NCBI RefSeq assembly: GCF_029222925.1
Contig: NZ_JARHUI010000001.1
Span: 620,986 to 684,985 of the forward strand
Source of the DNA: Algoriphagus sp. CAU 1675
GTDB lineage: Bacteria; Bacteroidota; Bacteroidia; Cytophagales; Cyclobacteriaceae
Length of the DNA stretch: 64,000 nt
Direction: 5' to 3'
Positions 35,440-44,698 of the stretch are shown piece by piece. Positions within the stretch are counted from its first letter, which is position 1, and each line of letters begins with the position of its first letter. The translations under genes and the position numbers were made by a program. A model generated the notes under the pieces. That model had not been told where the DNA came from, did no database searches, and saw only the letters and a program-made list of their open reading frames with translations.

Positions 35440-35476
35440 TTTTCGGGTTTTCGGTGTACAACCGGAATCCCGAAAA
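35440..35476 (+). other. Intercistronic stem-loop between dehydratase and SDR genes
   Basis: TTTTCGGG pairs with CCCGAAAA, and inside it CGGT pairs with ACCG around GTACA. With no T-run after it on the coding strand, it may stabilise the upstream message or attenuate the downstream gene. Confidence 0.5.
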
Positions 35477-35505
35477 GAAATATTGAATACTAAAACACCA
35501 TTACT

Positions 35506-36267
35506 ATGAAAGGCCATAAAGTCGCGATTGTCACTGGAGCGGGCCAGGGAATTGGTTTGGAGATCGCTAGAAAATTAATTGAAAACGGGAATCACGTAAT
35601 CCTCAATGATCAGGAAAAAAGCCTGACAGAAGAGGCCGTCGCTTCTCTGAGCAGGATGGGTACAGGATCCGTAGTTGGATGTTCCGGAGATGCTTCTGAG
35701 GAAGAAGTGATCCGTGAGTTGGTAGACCTGGCTATGAAAAACTCTGGTCGAATAGATCAGCTGGTAGCCAATGCAGGGATCACCCTTTTCGGGAGTTTTT
35801 TGGAATATACGCGCGAGGATTTTTTGGAAGTGACCCGGGTCAACCAATTGGGGACTTTCTTTTTGTCCCAGGCGGTAGCCAGGGTGATGAAAAACCAGCA
35901 GGGAGGAGGTTCTATTTTGCTGACTTCTTCTGTGACTGCACACCAAAGCCATGAAAATCTCGCAGCTTATGCGATGAGTAAGGCGGCCATTGAAATGTTG
36001 GCAAGAAACCTGGTTTTGGAGCTCGCTCCTTTCGGAATTCGGATCAATGCCTTAGCTCCGGGGGCGACCTTGACTGAGCGAACCACCTCCGAACCGGAAT
36101 ATGCCAAGACTTGGTCCAACCTGACTCCATTGGGAAGGCCGGCATCCACAGTGGATATTGCAGAAGCGGCGGCATTTTTGTTGTCCGATGCGGCAAGACA
36201 TATTACCGGGCAGACCCTAATCGTAGACGGTGGCTGGACCTGCATCAGTCCCTCTCCCTATGTCTAA
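35506..36267 (+). CDS. SDR family NAD(P)-dependent oxidoreductase
   Basis: This 253-residue short-chain dehydrogenase has the cofactor loop TGAGQGIG near residue 10, NAG at the end of beta strand 4, the catalytic S-Y-K set (SSVTAHQSHENLAAYAMSKAA), and the GRPASTVDIAEAAAFLLSD and ITGQTLIVDGGW signatures. It follows the sugar-acid dehydratase by 77 bases, so oxidation of a sugar to its lactone or of a later intermediate is plausible. The sequence alone does not fix the substrate. Confidence 0.88.
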   Translation: MKGHKVAIVTGAGQGIGLEIARKLIENGNHVILNDQEKSLTEEAVASLSRMGTGSVVGCSGDASEEEVIRELVDLAMKNSGRIDQLVANAGITLFGSFLEYTREDFLEVTRVNQLGTFFLSQAVARVMKNQQGGGSILLTSSVTAHQSHENLAAYAMSKAAIEMLARNLVLELAPFGIRINALAPGATLTERTTSEPEYAKTWSNLTPLGRPASTVDIAEAAAFLLSDAARHITGQTLIVDGGWTCISPSPYV

Positions 36268-36349
36268 TGAGATAGGAAGTAAAGCAAATTGCAAACCTCT
36301 CAGACAAAAATTCTGCTTTATTGACAGAAGGGCGGAACTGTGATTTTTG

Positions 36350-36380
36350 TGTTGTATATAAACTGAGTTTCTATACAACA
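36350..36380. promoter_or_regulatory. 9-base inverted repeat, possible operator
   Basis: TGTTGTATA and TATACAACA are perfect complements separated by 13 bases, between the SDR stop and the lipoprotein start at 36439. The form resembles GntR or LacI-type operators; no T-run follows, so a terminator is unlikely. Confidence 0.45.
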
Positions 36381-36438
36381 TAGCCTCTTAAACATTCAAA
36401 TGATCCCGTAGTTTATTTTCAAACCACCATCAATTCTT

Positions 36439-37080
36439 ATGAAAAAAATCCTTCTTGCTTGCCTTCTAATCTGGACGATCAGTTCCTGTGAACAAAAGTC
36501 GGAAATGCCAGATACTCTACCTTATAGAGTTGCCAAAGCCTATGGCTTTGAAAATTTTGACCAAGTTAACTCCATTGCCTATACCTGGAATGTAAGGAGG
36601 GATTCCGTCACTGTGGTTTCCCGAGATTGGAAATGGAACATAAAAGACCGTACGGTATATTATACCGGATCTGATACTTCCTTTACCTATTCCCTTGATG
36701 CAGACTCTCTACCCCAAAGAGACGGGGCTTTTATCAATGACAAGTATTGGTTGATGTTCCCCTTTCAGCTAGCTTGGGATACGGGCTATTCTTTTGAAAC
36801 TCACGAAAATGTTGCTTCTCCGCTTAAGGGAATTCAATCCACCAAATTGACCATTCTCTATAATTCAGAGGATGGCTATACCCCTGGGGATGCATATGAT
36901 TTGTATCTGGATGAAAACAATATGATTTTGGAGTGGACTTTTAGAAGGGGAAATGGAGAAAATGGAGCTACTTGGACTTGGGAAAATGTACAGGATTTTG
37001 GACCGATCAAACTCACGATGGATCACATGAATGGTGAAGGAGAGCGTTTTATTTGGTTTACCAATGTAGAGGTCAATTGA
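36439..37080 (+). CDS. Lipoprotein of unknown function
   Basis: This 213-residue protein has a lipobox with C17 (ISSC). The mature part is rich in Trp, Tyr and beta-strand pattern (SIAYTWNVRRDSVTVVSRDW, KWNIKDRTVYYTGSDTSFTY, then ILEWTFRRGNGENGATWTW). The strand pattern could form a LolA-like half-barrel, but I do not recognise a named family. It has its own upstream inverted repeat and downstream terminator, so it is a single-gene unit. Confidence 0.7.
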   Translation: MKKILLACLLIWTISSCEQKSEMPDTLPYRVAKAYGFENFDQVNSIAYTWNVRRDSVTVVSRDWKWNIKDRTVYYTGSDTSFTYSLDADSLPQRDGAFINDKYWLMFPFQLAWDTGYSFETHENVASPLKGIQSTKLTILYNSEDGYTPGDAYDLYLDENNMILEWTFRRGNGENGATWTWENVQDFGPIKLTMDHMNGEGERFIWFTNVEVN

Positions 37081-37105
37081 CCAGAAAATCCAAGTTAAAC
37101 TTTAG

Positions 37106-37143
37106 AAGCCCGTATGGAAAAAACCATGCGGGCTTATTTTTTT
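37106..37143 (+). terminator. Terminator after lipoprotein gene
   Basis: AAGCCCGTATGG and CCATGCGGGCTT pair (one mismatch) around a six-A loop and are followed by ATTTTTTT. Confidence 0.88.
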
Positions 37144-37293
37144 CTGTATTCCAATATGATTTTGGGATTTTTTAAGTAAAAGATAAGTGAAACAAAGCTT
37201 GAAAAATAAATAAAAACAAAGTAAAAATATAAAAATAGTTATAATGAATAATCTAAATAATTCTATTAAATTTTAGAAAATCGTTGATTGTCA

Positions 37294-37315
37294 GATTCTT
37301 AAAATTTTAAGAATC
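37294..37315. promoter_or_regulatory. Perfect 22-base palindrome before the kinase-cyclase gene
   Basis: The arm GATTCTTAAAA is followed at once by its exact complement TTTTAAGAATC. It lies 55 bases before the start codon at 37371 in an AT-rich region. A dimeric regulator could bind here and control the kinase-cyclase, lipoxygenase and catalase-like genes. No T-run follows, so it is not a usual terminator. Confidence 0.55.
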
Positions 37316-37370
37316 ATTGGTTCTTGGTTTTGTTTTGGGAGTTTTTTTATAGTCTTAATTATACGACCCT

Positions 37371-40300
37371 ATGTCTGAGAAACTCATTTATGAGAGTAAA
37401 AAGTCAAAAATCTATTTTTTTGATGACTCGGAATGGCAACAGCCTGTTCTTTTAAAAGTTTTAAACTATGAATTCCCTACCCCAAAGGATATTTCTCAGT
37501 TTTATAATGAGTTTGAAATTATTGAAAGCCTGAATATCAAAGGAGCACGTCTGGCTTTGAAAAGGCTAAAGTATCAGGGGAAACACGCCATGTATCTGGA
37601 GTGGGTACAGGGTAATACGATCAAGGATGCATTTAAAGGAAAGCAGGAGAGTCTCGATAGTTTTTTGAAAATCGCTATCCAGGTCACTCGGGTGATTAGC
37701 GAACTCCACGAGCAGAATATCATTCATAAGGACATTTCCGGAAATAATATCATTGTAGACCTTTCCAATAATTGGGTTAAGATCATAGATTTTGGAATTG
37801 CCTCTAAGCTGACGCTTAAGGAACAAAATCTTGGAAACCCGGAGCATTTGGACGGGACTTTGGAATACATCAGCCCAGAGCAAACCGGAAGGATGAACAG
37901 AGCAGTGGATTACAGGACAGACCTGTATTCTCTGGGAATCGTATTTTATGAGATGCTAACCGGAGTTACTCCATTTGAGGGCATGGATCCCATGGGGATA
38001 GTTCATGGCCATATTGCGGTCACTCCGGTTCCTGTTCACGAGCGCAATCCCAAAATTCCATTGCAGGTCTCGGAGATCATTTCCCACTTACTAGCCAAGG
38101 CATCTGAAGACAGATACCAATCTGCTTTTGGGCTGGAGTATGATTTGGAGCTTTGTTTAAAACAGTTGAATGAACAGGGAGAGATTGATTCCTTTCCTCT
38201 TAAATCCAGGGATTTTTCGGGGAAATTCACCCTGCCTCAAAAGCTGTACGGAAGGGATAAAGAACTAGAAACCCTGATGGCAAAATTCGATGAGGTTGCC
38301 AGAGGAAATCTGGAGGTGGTATTGGTTTCAGGATATTCCGGAACGGGAAAATCTGTTTTGGTACATGAGATCCACAAGCCTATCACCCAGAAAGCCGGGT
38401 ATTTTATAGAAGGGAAATTTGATCAGTTCCAAAAGGCCATCCCTTATTATGCCTTGTTACAGGCTTTTGGCGAGTTTGTGGAGATTTTGCTGGGAGAAAA
38501 TGAATCTCGGCTCAGGGAATTGAAAGAAAGCATAGTTCGGGCAATTGGGGAGGAGGGCAAGGTGCTAACTGATGTATTGCCCAGTCTTGAACTGATCATA
38601 GGTCCTCAACCCGAAATCCCAGAATTGGGGGGTAATGAAGCTCAAAACCGATTTAATTACGTTTTCCGAAAATTTGTAAATGCCGTCTCTACCGAGTCCC
38701 ATCCAATCGTAATTTTTATTGATGACCTACAGTGGGCAGATTCGAGTTCCCTGAGCTTGATCCAATCCCTGGCTACAGATCCTGACAATGACTACCTGTT
38801 CTTTATTGGAGCCTATCGGGACAATGAAGTCAGTCCTTCTCACCCCTTTATGATGATGGTGGAAAACCTTCGGCAGGAAAATGTAGAGGTGTTTGACTTG
38901 AAAATCGGGAACCTGTCTTTTGAAAATTTATCCCAGCTAATCGCGGACTCATTGGATAAGAATCCCGGAGATATCTTTGATCTGGCTGAGCTGGTTTATA
39001 AAAAGACTCAGGGAAATGCCTTTTTCCTGACCCAATTTCTAAAATCCATTTTTGAGGATGGCTTATTGGAGTTTGACCGGGCGACCAATACCTGGGTTTA
39101 TGACCTGAGGAGAATCCAGGAAAAGAACATTACCGATAACGTAGTGGAATTGATGGCTTCCAGAATTCTTAAATTACCGGAGGCGAGTAGGGAAATTTTA
39201 AAATTGGCGGCTTGTTTTGGGAACAAGTTTGATTTGCAAGCCCTTTCATTGATCCATGAAAGTGAAGACTCCCAAAGTCAAGCCGATCTAAAACCAGCAT
39301 TGTTGGAGGGGCTGATCCTGCCAAAGGGAGATTCGGGATACAAGTTTGCCCATGACCGGATCCAACAGGCGGTATATAGCTTGATTCCGGATTCAGAGCG
39401 GGATTCTACCCATCTTAAAATTGGCCGGCAATTCCTAAGAGGAGCAAGCCCTGAATATCTGGAAGACCATTTGTTTGACATTGTCAACCAACTCAACAGT
39501 GGGGTCTCTCTTTTGACAGATTCCAATGAGCGGGAAGAACTCTGCCGCCTAAATCTGAGAGCGGGAAAAAAAGCCAAGGAATCCTCGGCCTTCAGGCTAG
39601 CCTTCGATTATCTCATGGCAGGGATAGGACTGCTTCCTCCAAATCCCTGGGAGAGAGAATATGATATAACCTTGCAGCTGCATGCACTTGCTGGTGAGAC
39701 ATCCTACCTGAATGGGGACTTCAGTCAAATGAATGAGATGATCGGTCTTGTTTTGGGGAATGCTTCAAATATCCTGGACAAAGTCAAATCCTATGAAATT
39801 AGGATTTTGGCGTTTAAGGCAGAAAACAAACTCATAGAGGCGATCAATACGGGGCTTGAATTTTTGGAGCAATTGGGTGAAAAATTCCCCAAAAAACCCA
39901 ATATGCTGCACGTGATGCTTGCCTTGATCAAGTCAAAGATTGAACTGAGGGGGAAAGACAATACCATGCTTTCCAATCTGCCGATCATGACCAATGACCA
40001 AAAGATCGCAGCTATGCGAATTATGGCAGACATCGCTTCCTCCAGCTATTGGGCAACACCAACCTTGTTTCCATTGATCATTTTCCGAATGGTTCATATT
40101 TCTCTGAAATATGGAAATACAGCTGTTTCCTCTTTCGCATTTGGAACTTATGGGGTGATCATGTGCGGAGTCTTGGGGGCTATGAAATCCGGGTATCAGT
40201 TTGGAAAACTCGGGCTGATTCTTTTGGAAAAGTTTAAAGCCAAAGAATGGAAGACGCAGGTTTATACTCCGATTTATTGTTTGATTGTCAACTGGAACGA

Positions 40301-42467
40301 GCACATTGACAAAACCCTCAAGCCTCTTCAGGAATCCTATCATATCGGTATGGAAACCGGAGCGATTGAGTTTGCCTGCATCAATACCAATATTTACTGT
40401 ATTCATAGCTATTTGGGAGGCAGGCCACTGGAAAGACTTGAAGTAGAGACCCGTGCCTATAGCGAGAGTTTTGCGCAGTTTAAGCAAGAGACCAATTTCA
40501 ATTACAATGAGGTCTATAGACAGGGAATGCTCAACCTGTTGGGTAGGTCACAAGATCCCGTCAAGCTTAAGGGCGAGGCCTACGATGAGGACAAAATGAT
40601 GATCCAAAACCGGGAGAGGAACGATCAGACCGGGACATTTTTTATGCACTTCAATAAGCTTATCCTCTGCTATCATTTTGGGAGATATGAGGAGGGACGA
40701 GTCCATGCCCAAGAAAGCAGAAAATTGCTTGAGGCAGTATTGGCTAAGTTTGAAATCCCCAATCATCATTTTTATGAAGCATTGACTTTGTTGGCCCTAT
40801 GTGATACAACTACCTATGGTTCGAAAAGAAGATCGATGCTTTCCAGGGTCCGAAAGAATGCCGCTAAACTGAAAAAGTGGGCAAAGGATGCACCGGAAAA
40901 TTACCAGCACAAATATGATCTGATCATGGCAGAACGCATGCGTCTGAAAGGAAATTTAAAAGAAGCGGCCCTACTTTATGACAAGGCGATGAGAGGTGCA
41001 AGTGAGCAGAATTTTATCCATGAGGAAGCCATAGCGGGAGAGCTTGCCGGGAAATTTTATATACGCTTGGATGCAGTAAACCTCGCTGAGCATTTCCTTA
41101 AGTCTTCTTACAATTCTTACAGGGAGTGGGGAGCACATGCCAAGCTAAGTATGATGGAGCAGCAATTTCCCCAATACGTCAGTTCCATTCACAACCGGCC
41201 CGGACTCAATGAGATTGTCATCGACAGCTCCTCTTCGGTTGGGAATAGCAGCATGATGCTGGACCTTTCCACTGTTTTAAAAGCCTCTTCTTCGATTTCA
41301 CAGGAAATTGTCCTTCAGAAACTTCTCAAAAAGCTGATGAAGATCGTAATGGAAAATGCCGGTGCGGACAGAGGAGTCCTGTTGCTGAAAGACGGAAATG
41401 AGTTCTTCATTGAAACCATTGCGCAGGATGGGGGGCAGGAGGAAGAAATTCTCCAACATCTGAATTACCAAGGATCCGGGCTATTGTCTGAAAAGGTGAT
41501 CTCCTATGTGACTCAATCCGGGAAAAGTCTGGTTCTTCAGGATGCCAAAAATGACCATAAATTTACCAATTGCCAATACATTAAAAACGCTCCTGTACAA
41601 TCCATTCTCAGCTTACCGGTAATCAATCTGGGCAAGCTGACTGGGGTTCTATATTTGGAAAATAACCATTCCACGGCGGCCTTTACCCAAGACCGGGTTG
41701 ACCTGCTGGCTTTGCTTTCCGGTCAAATCGCGGTTTCTCTAAACAATGCCCTTCTTTATGAAAACCTGGAGCAAAAGGTGGCTGAGCGGACCTTGGAATT
41801 GGAGGAAGAAAAAAGGAAGTCCGATGAATTGTTGCTGAATATTTTGCCTTTGGAAATTGCTGAGGAACTGAAGGTCAGTCGAATTACTACCCCACGCCAT
41901 TTTGAAAGTGTTACAGTCCTGTTTACCGATTTCAAAGGGTTTACCCAATTGAGTGAGATTCTTTCCCCAAATGAACTGGTGGAAGAACTCGGGACCTGTT
42001 TCAGTGCTTTTGACCGGATTGTGGATAAATACAAAATTGAGAAAATCAAAACTATTGGGGACTCCTATATGTGTGTGGGAGGCTTGCCGGTAGCCAATAA
42101 TACACATGCTTTTGACACGGTATTGGCGGCTCTTGAGATTCGGGATTGGGTGGATCAATACATGAAGAATGCGTTGGCCAATAACAAACCGGTATTCCAA
42201 ATCCGAATAGGGTTGCATACCGGACCGGTGATCGCTGGTGTGGTAGGTCATAAAAAATTCGCCTATGATGTCTGGGGAGATACTGTGAATACAGCCGCAC
42301 GTATGGAATCATCAGGAGAAGTTGGGAAGGTGAATGTTTCCGGACAGACCTTCGAAATCATCCAAAATGACTTTGCCTGTACTTACAGAGGCAAAGTTGA
42401 AGCGAAAAATAAAGGACAGATTGACATGTATTTTGTTGAGCGGCCAAAGGATATTCAGTATGCCTAG
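37371..42467 (+). CDS. Multidomain signalling protein: protein kinase, NTPase, GAF and adenylate cyclase
   Basis: This 1698-residue soluble protein starts with a Ser/Thr kinase domain (about 1-265) with H119-K-D121, N126 and D140-F-G but no clear glycine loop. A large NTPase module follows, with Walker A GYSGTGKS (321-328) and Walker B VIFIDDLQWADSSS, then a long helical repeat region. A GAF domain spans about 1305-1460, followed by a coiled coil (EQKVAERTLELEEEKRK). The class III cyclase domain has metal ligands D1520 (TDFKGF) and D1564 (IGDSYM), and K1560 and D1633 at the base-reading positions, which predicts cAMP rather than cGMP. Similar proteins usually end in a histidine kinase. The lipoxygenase gene starts 37 bases later with no terminator between. 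Confidence 0.9.
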   Translation: MSEKLIYESKKSKIYFFDDSEWQQPVLLKVLNYEFPTPKDISQFYNEFEIIESLNIKGARLALKRLKYQGKHAMYLEWVQGNTIKDAFKGKQESLDSFLKIAIQVTRVISELHEQNIIHKDISGNNIIVDLSNNWVKIIDFGIASKLTLKEQNLGNPEHLDGTLEYISPEQTGRMNRAVDYRTDLYSLGIVFYEMLTGVTPFEGMDPMGIVHGHIAVTPVPVHERNPKIPLQVSEIISHLLAKASEDRYQSAFGLEYDLELCLKQLNEQGEIDSFPLKSRDFSGKFTLPQKLYGRDKELETLMAKFDEVARGNLEVVLVSGYSGTGKSVLVHEIHKPITQKAGYFIEGKFDQFQKAIPYYALLQAFGEFVEILLGENESRLRELKESIVRAIGEEGKVLTDVLPSLELIIGPQPEIPELGGNEAQNRFNYVFRKFVNAVSTESHPIVIFIDDLQWADSSSLSLIQSLATDPDNDYLFFIGAYRDNEVSPSHPFMMMVENLRQENVEVFDLKIGNLSFENLSQLIADSLDKNPGDIFDLAELVYKKTQGNAFFLTQFLKSIFEDGLLEFDRATNTWVYDLRRIQEKNITDNVVELMASRILKLPEASREILKLAACFGNKFDLQALSLIHESEDSQSQADLKPALLEGLILPKGDSGYKFAHDRIQQAVYSLIPDSERDSTHLKIGRQFLRGASPEYLEDHLFDIVNQLNSGVSLLTDSNEREELCRLNLRAGKKAKESSAFRLAFDYLMAGIGLLPPNPWEREYDITLQLHALAGETSYLNGDFSQMNEMIGLVLGNASNILDKVKSYEIRILAFKAENKLIEAINTGLEFLEQLGEKFPKKPNMLHVMLALIKSKIELRGKDNTMLSNLPIMTNDQKIAAMRIMADIASSSYWATPTLFPLIIFRMVHISLKYGNTAVSSFAFGTYGVIMCGVLGAMKSGYQFGKLGLILLEKFKAKEWKTQVYTPIYCLIVNWNEHIDKTLKPLQESYHIGMETGAIEFACINTNIYCIHSYLGGRPLERLEVETRAYSESFAQFKQETNFNYNEVYRQGMLNLLGRSQDPVKLKGEAYDEDKMMIQNRERNDQTGTFFMHFNKLILCYHFGRYEEGRVHAQESRKLLEAVLAKFEIPNHHFYEALTLLALCDTTTYGSKRRSMLSRVRKNAAKLKKWAKDAPENYQHKYDLIMAERMRLKGNLKEAALLYDKAMRGASEQNFIHEEAIAGELAGKFYIRLDAVNLAEHFLKSSYNSYREWGAHAKLSMMEQQFPQYVSSIHNRPGLNEIVIDSSSSVGNSSMMLDLSTVLKASSSISQEIVLQKLLKKLMKIVMENAGADRGVLLLKDGNEFFIETIAQDGGQEEEILQHLNYQGSGLLSEKVISYVTQSGKSLVLQDAKNDHKFTNCQYIKNAPVQSILSLPVINLGKLTGVLYLENNHSTAAFTQDRVDLLALLSGQIAVSLNNALLYENLEQKVAERTLELEEEKRKSDELLLNILPLEIAEELKVSRITTPRHFESVTVLFTDFKGFTQLSEILSPNELVEELGTCFSAFDRIVDKYKIEKIKTIGDSYMCVGGLPVANNTHAFDTVLAALEIRDWVDQYMKNALANNKPVFQIRIGLHTGPVIAGVVGHKKFAYDVWGDTVNTAARMESSGEVGKVNVSGQTFEIIQNDFACTYRGKVEAKNKGQIDMYFVERPKDIQYA

Positions 42468-42504
42468 GCTTCCAAAATTTCTTTTTAACTAAAAACCAGT
42501 CTAT

Positions 42505-44694
42505 ATGAGTCTATTTCCAAAGGGAGCTACAGAAGAGGATATCGAAAGGGTTTATCTGGAAGCCCACAAAGAAACGAGAATTGATTATTCCAAGACCGGA
42601 GGTTTTTTTGGTCCCAAACTTAGAAACATCAACCATCTCGAAGTGGGAAGGTCCAAAGTGATCAACAGTTGGTATGTGAGGACCGCTGAATACATCCTTG
42701 TTTTTTATGAACGGACTCTCGAATGGCTGAAAAAAGTAAACAGGGCTTTATATCCCAGAAAAACCACTATTTACGGAAAGAGAAAGGATGCCTATATCAC
42801 CGGCAAATTAACCTTTGCGATGCGTGATGACTATGCTATTCCACTTCATAATATGCCGGTTCGGTTTTGGGCCAGAACCTGGTTTGGGGGTTGGAGACTT
42901 TTTGCCGAGGGGTATTCTGATAGGGATGGTCTTGTCAGAATAGACTATGATTATCTGGAATCCAGGCGCTTTCGATACAAGACCTTTCATTTTGAGATAT
43001 GTCAGCTTTCCCATTTCTTTTTTAATCCCAATGACCGGGTAGGGAGCATTGAATGGGAGGTGTTTGAGCGAATCAAGATTCCCAAAAGTGATCTCACTGG
43101 GATGGGTTATAACATTGGGAATTTGCAGTTGTTTTTCTGGGAATACAGACGTGACGTGGCCTTTCCAAGAGTCGTCATAAATGATCATGATGAGGATTCC
43201 CCCGAGTATTATTCAGATGGGAGAAATGACGCCATCCAACAGCAATTTGTTCCTATCGAACTGACCAAAGAAAAACATTTGGTACAGATCAAGCTCGATC
43301 CGGATTCCATTTCCATACCCTCCATTCAGGCTGATTATCCCAAAAATCTGACCGTGGCCATGGAAGAAAAATTGCCTTACTCCACCCGTTGCGATTATTG
43401 GTTTGGAAGGAGAATGATGAATGGGATGAACTGCGCCACATTCTTGCCGGACGCCAAAGAAGCAGAGCGGTATTGGGTAAAGTATTTTGGTGCCTGTGAC
43501 TATGAGGTAAACGATGAATATGCTTTTCCTACGGTAGAGATTAAGTTCCACATTCCCAAAGGCGGTCTGCCTATTCCGGAGGAAATCATCACTACAGGCC
43601 CGGTGAGCAGTCATGATAAAGACCAGTTTATCAAGAGGAATTTTACTCCTGCTGATGGGGATCGGTGGGAGCAGGCAAAACGAGTGGCGAGGGTTTCAGG
43701 AGGCTTGTCCACTGAGCTTGATGATCATTTTGCAGGTACCCATGTAAATACTGAGCAGTTTTCCATTGCCGCTAGGAGAAATCTCAGGAAGAGTCCATTG
43801 GCAACTTTGCTTTTCCCTCATTTGAAGGAAGTGGCTTTGATCAACCATTCTGCAGATTCCATTTTGATTGGGCCGGGATATATCCCCAAGGCTTCGGCCC
43901 TCACGGCAAGAGGAATTGTGCAACGATGTACCGATATGATGGGAGTAATGGATTGGAAAAACTGGGAGCCTATGGAGGTGATCAATGAACGCCATACCTA
44001 TGCAAAAGCCGAGAACTTATTTTGGGAAGTGGTAGGAGAGTTTGTCGACAACTTCTTTGAAGAACATGAAGTGGGAATCATCGAGGAATGGTTTGAGGTT
44101 TTTCGTTTTAGTGAGGATTTGGTTCAAAATAGTGCGGAAGCATTTCATAGCTCCATCAATTGGGGGACGTTGACTAAAGAGGAAAAAGAGCGGGAAGAGA
44201 AAAGGGTGGAGTATTACCACGCTCGTTTTCGCTTTGACCCGGATTTGGAAAGAGTCAGATATAAGGGAAAACTCAGAGCGATGTCTCCCATTACTACCAA
44301 TCCACTTGCCCCCGAACCCGGGGATATGGAAAATCTCAAGCAAGCCTGCAAATATGCGATTATGATGGCCACCTTCATGCATACCTGGGTCAATGAGCAT
44401 CAGTATGAGGATATAGGAGAGATTCTTTACAGTAGTTTGGGACTAAGATTTGGAGAGCATAAGGATGGGATATTCAGAGATGAAAGTGACTATTCCATTT
44501 CGCCAGACCTGACCCGGGCCACCCAGATGATGTGGTTTAGCAACTTGCTTTCCAGAACTGAATACGGGTTTATTACCCGAAATGAAGAGAACGATATCGA
44601 TCCTCTTTTTAGGGATATTCTGGAAAAGAAAAGATCAGAGTTTAAAAATCTCTACGTGGAAATTGACAACATCGAATCCCGAACAAATATCTAA
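42505..44694 (+). CDS. Lipoxygenase family protein
   Basis: This 729-residue protein is a lipoxygenase homologue, predicted to add oxygen to polyunsaturated fatty acids. DYWFGRRMMNGMN (297-309) matches the family signature D-x-x-F-G-x-Q-x-x-x-G-x-N. The iron site is complete by motif: H408-F-A-G-T-H413 (H-x4-H), THVNTEQFSIAARRNLRKSP following it, LLFPH439, and H626-T-W-V-N630 (H-x3-N). The chain ends in isoleucine (I729), whose carboxylate is the last iron ligand in known enzymes. The N-terminal third is a beta-rich region (FAMRDDYAIPLHNMPVRFWA) that is not a clear PLAT domain. No signal peptide is seen, unlike the secreted Pseudomonas enzyme. The next gene encodes a catalase-like protein five bases after the stop. 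Confidence 0.85.
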   Translation: MSLFPKGATEEDIERVYLEAHKETRIDYSKTGGFFGPKLRNINHLEVGRSKVINSWYVRTAEYILVFYERTLEWLKKVNRALYPRKTTIYGKRKDAYITGKLTFAMRDDYAIPLHNMPVRFWARTWFGGWRLFAEGYSDRDGLVRIDYDYLESRRFRYKTFHFEICQLSHFFFNPNDRVGSIEWEVFERIKIPKSDLTGMGYNIGNLQLFFWEYRRDVAFPRVVINDHDEDSPEYYSDGRNDAIQQQFVPIELTKEKHLVQIKLDPDSISIPSIQADYPKNLTVAMEEKLPYSTRCDYWFGRRMMNGMNCATFLPDAKEAERYWVKYFGACDYEVNDEYAFPTVEIKFHIPKGGLPIPEEIITTGPVSSHDKDQFIKRNFTPADGDRWEQAKRVARVSGGLSTELDDHFAGTHVNTEQFSIAARRNLRKSPLATLLFPHLKEVALINHSADSILIGPGYIPKASALTARGIVQRCTDMMGVMDWKNWEPMEVINERHTYAKAENLFWEVVGEFVDNFFEEHEVGIIEEWFEVFRFSEDLVQNSAEAFHSSINWGTLTKEEKEREEKRVEYYHARFRFDPDLERVRYKGKLRAMSPITTNPLAPEPGDMENLKQACKYAIMMATFMHTWVNEHQYEDIGEILYSSLGLRFGEHKDGIFRDESDYSISPDLTRATQMMWFSNLLSRTEYGFITRNEENDIDPLFRDILEKKRSEFKNLYVEIDNIESRTNI

Positions 44695-44698
44695 AGCT

